Position numbers and translations under genes: made by a program. A stretch of DNA of 64,000 bases, taken from assembly GCF_042675915.1 (NCBI RefSeq), contig NZ_JBHTKL010000005.1, positions 868,001 through 932,000 of the forward strand, in the 5' to 3' direction. Below, in pieces: positions 60,030-64,000 of the stretch. The stretch's first letter is position 1, and the number at the start of each line of letters is the position of its first letter. This stretch comes from Thalassobacillus_A hwangdonensis (GTDB lineage Bacteria > Bacillota > Bacilli > Bacillales > Halobacillaceae). The notes below the pieces were generated by a model that saw only the letters and a list, made by a program, of their open reading frames with translations, searched no databases and had not been told where the DNA came from.

Positions 60030-61073
60030 ATGAGAATTAATCATAATATTGCAGCTTTAAACACTTATAGACAGTTGGGTGCTGCAAATAATGCCCAGTC
60101 AAAGTCAATGGAAAAGTTATCATCAGGATTACGTATTAACAGAGCTGGTGATGATGCTGCAGGTCTGGCAATCTCTGAAAAAATGCGTGGCCAAATTCGT
60201 GGTTTGGATCAAGCATCTAGAAATGCTCAAGATGGGATTTCTTTAATTCAAACAGCCGAAGGGGCATTAAATGAATCTCATTCTATACTACAGCGTATGC
60301 GAGAACTAGCGGTTCAATCTTCTAACGATACTAATACTGATTCAGATCGAACAGAACTTCAAAAAGAAGTTAATCAACTTTCTAAAGAATTGTCACGAAT
60401 TGGTAATAATACTGAATTTAACACGCAGAACTTATTAGACGGTTCATTTTCAGGTAAATTCCAAATTGGATCTAATAATGGACAAAACTTAAGTTTAGCC
60501 ATTGATGATATGAGAGGGAATACACTTGGAATGGCATCACAAGACCTTGTAGGAACCATTGGTGGCGCTTCTACCACTGCTACTGATGCAACTCATAAAT
60601 TAGAAGCAGGAGATTACTCAGTTGTAAGTAACGCTGGCACTCTAGAAATTCAAGACGCTAACGGAAATGTAGTTGCAACTGATGCGGGTAGTGGTGATTT
60701 TCAAGATGCTGGTGGTACTACATTAATTAACAATGCAACCTTAGCTGCGGCAGATTCTTTTTCAATTGCAGGTCTTGATATTTCAAGTCAAGGAACTGCA
60801 GATAGTGCTATTAGTGCAATTGATAGCGCAATTACTACCGTATCGGCGGAACGCTCAAAATTGGGGGCTTACCAAAACCGATTAGAGCACACGATTAACA
60901 ACCTAGGTACATCTTCAGAAAATTTGACTGCTGCAGAATCGCGTATCCGTGATGTAGATATGGCAAAAGAAATGATGAATCAGACAAAAAATTCAATACT
61001 TTCACAAGCAGCTCAGGCAATGCTTGCTCAAGCTAATCAACAACCACAAGGTGTTTTACAACTTCTTCGTTAA
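60030..61073 (+). CDS. Flagellin, second copy
   Basis: 347 residues. The first ~110 and last ~90 residues are almost identical to the first flagellin. The middle is longer by about 60 residues and includes AGDYSVVSNAGTLEIQDANGNVVATDAG-style strands, a surface-exposed D2/D3-like domain. No promoter of its own was found in the 57-base gap, so the two are probably co-transcribed from the sigma-D promoter, with separate translational control. Confidence 0.95.
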   Translation: MRINHNIAALNTYRQLGAANNAQSKSMEKLSSGLRINRAGDDAAGLAISEKMRGQIRGLDQASRNAQDGISLIQTAEGALNESHSILQRMRELAVQSSNDTNTDSDRTELQKEVNQLSKELSRIGNNTEFNTQNLLDGSFSGKFQIGSNNGQNLSLAIDDMRGNTLGMASQDLVGTIGGASTTATDATHKLEAGDYSVVSNAGTLEIQDANGNVVATDAGSGDFQDAGGTTLINNATLAAADSFSIAGLDISSQGTADSAISAIDSAITTVSAERSKLGAYQNRLEHTINNLGTSSENLTAAESRIRDVDMAKEMMNQTKNSILSQAAQAMLAQANQQPQGVLQLLR

Positions 61074-61082
61074 TTATTTTTG

Positions 61083-61118
61083 AAGGGGCTCTAGTTTTCT
61101 AGGGTCTCTTTTTTAGGC
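61083..61118 (+). terminator. Terminator of the flagellin unit
   Basis: GGGGCTCTAG, TTTT, CTAGGGTCTC pairs with several G-U pairs, followed by TTTTTT. Confidence 0.75.
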
Positions 61119-61153
61119 TCTACAATATATGTTGGGTAATGAGAATTTTTTTC

Positions 61154-61175
61154 ATAGTGTAATGGATTACACTAT
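61154..61175. promoter_or_regulatory. Perfect 10-bp-arm palindrome upstream of fliD
   Basis: ATAGTGTAAT, GG, ATTACACTAT. Palindromes of this type (AGTGTAAT...) are common operators of GntR-like regulators. The 242-base gap to fliD holds no other clear signal; no sigma-D promoter was found for fliD. Confidence 0.5.
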
Positions 61176-61360
61176 AAGAAAGTATCAAATCCTGTCAACT
61201 TCTCATACACTTAATTCAAAAGATTTCTAACGTGTTTATCAGGTTTTAATGGTATATTTAGCATTTTGGAGTAGAAAAGACCTATTTCTATTAAATGCAT
61301 TAAATGTACACATTCTTAACCGATACATAGAGTAAGACTTTAAATTGGACGGTGAAAGCT

Positions 61361-63424
61361 ATGAACAATATGCGCATAGGTGGTTTAGCGAGTGGAATTG
61401 ACACAGACTCCATCGTCAAAGATCTAATGAAAGTGGAACGTATGCCTTTAGATAAACTTACTAAGGAAAAGCAATCACTCGAATGGAAGCGTGATGCATA
61501 CCGCGAGATGAACACCTTGCTTTTTGAATTAAGAAATCTTTCTATTGATATGACTCTTTCGAAAAATTATAAAAGTAAAAGTGTTACTTCTTCCAATGAA
61601 CAAAATGTAAGTGCTACTGCTACTCCAGCTTCTGGAGACAATTCCTACACGATTTCCAAAGTAGATCAGCTTGCCACAGCTGCTACTAAAATAAGTAACG
61701 GTTCCATATCTAATACCAATAAAATTGATCCATCCTTAGGGTTGATGCATGCAGAAAACAACTTTGCTACACCTATTACTTGGAATTATGGTGTAATGGA
61801 ATCGGAAACGATCAAAGTGACTGAAGAAAGAAATGATATAGCCTTAACCCATACTTACGGTAATTTTACCAATTCGCAGAATATGAATGTATTAGTCGAC
61901 GGAAAAAACTATACAGTCAATACTACTGCCACTTCTGAAGCGGATTTAGCTGAAGGCGAGGTATGGTTGAACACTTCCACAGGTGTACTTACCTTTAAAG
62001 ATCCGCTTTCAAAAAACAACAATGTAGAAGTTGATTATTACCTGGATCAAAAGATTGCTGACTTCACTGGTAACGGCACACAAAAAGTTTTCAGCCTTGG
62101 TAAGCGCGGGATTGAGGAAAGTACGTTTAATGGTGGAACTACTATTACCGTAGGTACTACCCCGTACACTATAACTACCGAGCCGGATGTTTTCGAAAGT
62201 CAAGCAGCTGATGCAAACATAGTGCTCCTCGATGAAACAGCAGGGAATCTGGTTTTTAAGGACGCTATTGCTGATGGGGAAAGTTTTTCTGTATCCTTCC
62301 AGCAGAAGTATGGAACGTTCGGACTGGAAACCTATGATGAAGAAGGAAATGCTTCAAAGCTGAATTTTGCTTTTGATGGTTCTAAATCATTAAATAATGT
62401 GATCAATGACATCAACAATTCAGATATTGGTGTAAATGCATTCTACGATTCTTTTTCTGATAAATTAACACTGACTCGGGATCAAACTGGTAACTTGAAT
62501 GACTCTGGTGATGAAATCATTACATCAGGCACTTTTTTGAATAATGTCCTGGGTTTTGCTGGAGTTACTGAAGATGGTGGTCAAAACGCATCTTTCACTA
62601 TAAACGGTTTGAGCACTGAACGTTTCTCTAACACCTTTGAGATTAATGATGTAACTTTCACTTTGAAAAACACATTTGATTCTACTGTAGCTGGATCTGG
62701 GCATGCTCCCGCTACAATCGGCGTCAGTACCGATAGCGAGAAAGTGTTTGAGAATATCAAAGGTTTCATTGAAAAGTACAATGAGACAATAGGTAAAATC
62801 AATGAAAAACTGAATGAAGAATATTATCGTGATTATAAGCCTCTGACAGATGAAGAACGAGAAGCGATGACTGAGAAACAGGCAGAGCTTTGGGACGAAA
62901 AAGCTCAGAGTGGGCTGTTAAAGAGAGACCCTCTTCTCTCAGGGGGATTAAGTCAGTTACGGACTGATTTCTACTCCCCAATCTCAAATATTTCTACTCA
63001 GTTCAGCCAGCTTGCTCAAATTGGAATTACTACTTCTTCTAATTACCGGGAAGGCGGTAAATTAGAAATTAATGAGGCTGATTTGAAAAAGGCAATCCAG
63101 GATGACCCAGAAGCAGTGAAGGAATTGTTTACTGCAAATGGAGATACTTATCAGGAGAAAGGCATTCTTCGTCGTATGCAGGACTCCTTGAAGGGTACAA
63201 TGGATCGTATCTATGAACGTGCAGGTAGAACGACATACACGAATGAACAGTTTACGATGGGAAGAAATCTAAAGGATATGAACGACCAAATTGATCGTTT
63301 CCAGGATAGGTTAGTTCAAATCGAAGATCGTTACTGGCGTCAGTTCACCGAGATGGAGAAAGCGATCCAACGGATGAACTCCCAATCGTCACAGTTGATG
63401 AACTACTTCGGTGGAGGCATGTAA
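61361..63424 (+). CDS. fliD: Filament cap protein FliD
   Basis: 687 residues, longer than the roughly 500 of B. subtilis. N-terminal MNNMRIGGLASGIDTDSIVKDLMKVERMPLDKL and C-terminal RQFTEMEKAIQRMNSQSSQLMNYFGG match FliD. The extra length is in the middle, where repeated beta-strand blocks (GNGTQKVFSLGKRG, TVGTTPYTI, YLDQKIADFTG) suggest an inserted domain exposed at the cap. ATG at 61361 follows GGACGGTGAAAGCT. Confidence 0.94.
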   Translation: MNNMRIGGLASGIDTDSIVKDLMKVERMPLDKLTKEKQSLEWKRDAYREMNTLLFELRNLSIDMTLSKNYKSKSVTSSNEQNVSATATPASGDNSYTISKVDQLATAATKISNGSISNTNKIDPSLGLMHAENNFATPITWNYGVMESETIKVTEERNDIALTHTYGNFTNSQNMNVLVDGKNYTVNTTATSEADLAEGEVWLNTSTGVLTFKDPLSKNNNVEVDYYLDQKIADFTGNGTQKVFSLGKRGIEESTFNGGTTITVGTTPYTITTEPDVFESQAADANIVLLDETAGNLVFKDAIADGESFSVSFQQKYGTFGLETYDEEGNASKLNFAFDGSKSLNNVINDINNSDIGVNAFYDSFSDKLTLTRDQTGNLNDSGDEIITSGTFLNNVLGFAGVTEDGGQNASFTINGLSTERFSNTFEINDVTFTLKNTFDSTVAGSGHAPATIGVSTDSEKVFENIKGFIEKYNETIGKINEKLNEEYYRDYKPLTDEEREAMTEKQAELWDEKAQSGLLKRDPLLSGGLSQLRTDFYSPISNISTQFSQLAQIGITTSSNYREGGKLEINEADLKKAIQDDPEAVKELFTANGDTYQEKGILRRMQDSLKGTMDRIYERAGRTTYTNEQFTMGRNLKDMNDQIDRFQDRLVQIEDRYWRQFTEMEKAIQRMNSQSSQLMNYFGGGM

Positions 63425-63432
63425 AACTCTCA

Positions 63433-63462
63433 AAGCTCAAATCTCACAGGTTTGGGCTTTTT
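63433..63462 (+). terminator. Terminator of fliD
   Basis: AAGCTCAAA and TTTGGGCTT pair (one U-G), followed by TTTC. Confidence 0.75.
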
Positions 63463-63477
63463 CTATTAGAAAATACT

Positions 63478-63503
63478 TCAATTTTGATGCTTTTGTCCGA
63501 TAT
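63478..63503 (+). promoter_or_regulatory. Probable sigma-D promoter of flaG
   Basis: TCAA (63478-63481), 14 bp, TCCGATAT (63496-63503); same variant form as before flgM. Confidence 0.6.
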
Positions 63504-63535
63504 AAAAGGTAAATTGAATAAGGAGTTGCGTGGTT

Positions 63536-63877
63536 GTGAATGTGACTAATGTGTCTGATTCTCAATCCTTACAACGAGTGAACCAAACAGAACCAATCAT
63601 CCACGAGAAGGTAGAGAACGAATCTAAGAAAACTGAAGAAAAAGAACCCTTGACGAAGGAAAAAGCAGAAGAGGTTGTCGAAGGCCTGAACGATTTTATT
63701 GACGGAACGGATACATCCTTGCAGTTCGTCTTTCATGATAAACTGGAAGAGTACTATGTGACCGTCGTCGATTCTGTTACAAATGAAGTCGTCAAGGAAA
63801 TTCCGCCGAAGAAACTGTTGGATATCTATGCTGCTATGGCTGAAAAGCTTGGCTTCATTGTCGATCATAAAATTTAG
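63536..63877 (+). CDS. flaG: FlaG family flagellar protein (YvyC)
   Basis: 113 residues from GTG 63536, which is 10 bases after AAGGAG; the earlier GTG at 63530 is only 4 bases away. An acidic/lysine-rich N-terminal half (HEKVENESKKTEEKEPLTKEKAEE) precedes the FlaG domain LQFVFHDKLEEYYVTVVDSVTNEVVKEIPPKKLLDIYAAM. It lies between fliD and fliS, as in B. subtilis. It is linked to filament length control in other bacteria. Confidence 0.9.
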   Translation: MNVTNVSDSQSLQRVNQTEPIIHEKVENESKKTEEKEPLTKEKAEEVVEGLNDFIDGTDTSLQFVFHDKLEEYYVTVVDSVTNEVVKEIPPKKLLDIYAAMAEKLGFIVDHKI

Positions 63878-63898
63878 CAGGATAAGGAGTGTTGCTGC

Positions 63899-64000
63899 AT
63901 GTCCATTACCGCTTACCAGAATAATTCCGTTGAGACCGCATCACCAGGGGAACTGACGTTGATGCTCTACAACGGTTGCCTAAAGTTCATCACCCAGGCA
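63899..64000 (+). CDS. fliS: Flagellin export chaperone FliS, 3' end outside window
   Basis: 34 codons are in the window: MSITAYQNNSVETASPGELT then LMLYNGCLKFITQA, the standard FliS N-terminus. ATG at 63899 follows AAGGAG. FliS binds the flagellin C-terminus and also FliW in other species. Confidence 0.93.
   Translation, partial: MSITAYQNNSVETASPGELTLMLYNGCLKFITQA

Noticed and set aside
1..64000. CRISPR arrays, tRNA, rRNA or prophage genes
   Set aside because: No regularly spaced direct repeats, cloverleaf-forming stretches, rRNA-like sequence or phage structural genes could be found by reading the sequence.

Overview
The window looks like a piece of chromosome from a low-to-mid GC Gram-positive of the family Bacillaceae, probably a salt-tolerant relative of Halobacillus, Virgibacillus or Pontibacillus. 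The evidence is the gene order yvyE-degS-degU-degV-comFA-comFC-yvyF-flgM-flgN-flgK-flgL-yviE-fliW-csrA-hag-hag-fliD-flaG-fliS, strong GGAGG ribosome binding sites, sigma-A and sigma-D type promoters, SinR/SinI-type regulators, and a locus for using the compatible solutes mannosylglycerate/glucosylglycerate. The genus is an inference from gene content only. No rRNA, tRNA, CRISPR array, prophage or intact insertion sequence was seen.

Layout. 1-12.5 kb: exopolysaccharide cluster (P-loop protein cut by the window edge, GT4 glycosyltransferase, EpsA/EpsB tyrosine-kinase pair, PHP phosphatase, flippase, polymerase, initiating sugar transferase, two GNAT-type acyltransferases, PLP aminotransferase, NDP-sugar 4,6-dehydratase). 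12.5-13.4 kb: a REP-associated tyrosine transposase (RAYT) flanked by REP palindromes. 13.4-18 kb: DeoR-controlled four-carbon sugar-acid (D-threonate type) operon. 18-21.9 kb: ascorbate-type PTS with its PRD activator. 22-25.8 kb: LCP cell-wall ligase and two DUF445 membrane proteins. 25.8-35.3 kb: PTS, GH38 hydrolase, GH13_18 phosphorylase, glycerate kinase, RpiR regulator and mannose-6-P isomerase. 35.4-43.9 kb: envelope and lipoprotein genes (TcaA-like, zinc-ribbon membrane protein, small lipoproteins, acidic membrane-anchored protein, CBS protein, small sigma factor, C39-like secreted protein). 44-47.7 kb: phosphoglucomutase, then a sin-like locus with a c-di-GMP-I riboswitch, sinI-like gene, IDEAL protein, short SinR-like repressor and a second sinI-like gene. 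47.7-64 kb: DegSU, ComF and the late flagellar genes.

How it works together. The most notable theme is a biofilm/motility switch. Near-identical 16-bp inverted repeats (types GTTCTTTTTAAAGAAC and ATTCTTTATTAAGAAC) lie before the SinR-like gene and before and inside the exopolysaccharide cluster 35-45 kb away. This suggests a SinR-like autoregulated repressor of exopolysaccharide synthesis. A SinI-like antirepressor gene sits directly behind a c-di-GMP-I riboswitch, which would feed c-di-GMP into the same circuit. On the motility side, both tandem flagellin genes carry leader hairpins with AGGA in the loop, matching CsrA sites, next to fliW and csrA.

A second theme is a REP/RAYT system. At least eight copies of a GGGACAGTCCC-based palindrome are scattered over 33 kb around one RAYT gene. 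Several lie at gene ends, where they supply stop codons and probably terminators.
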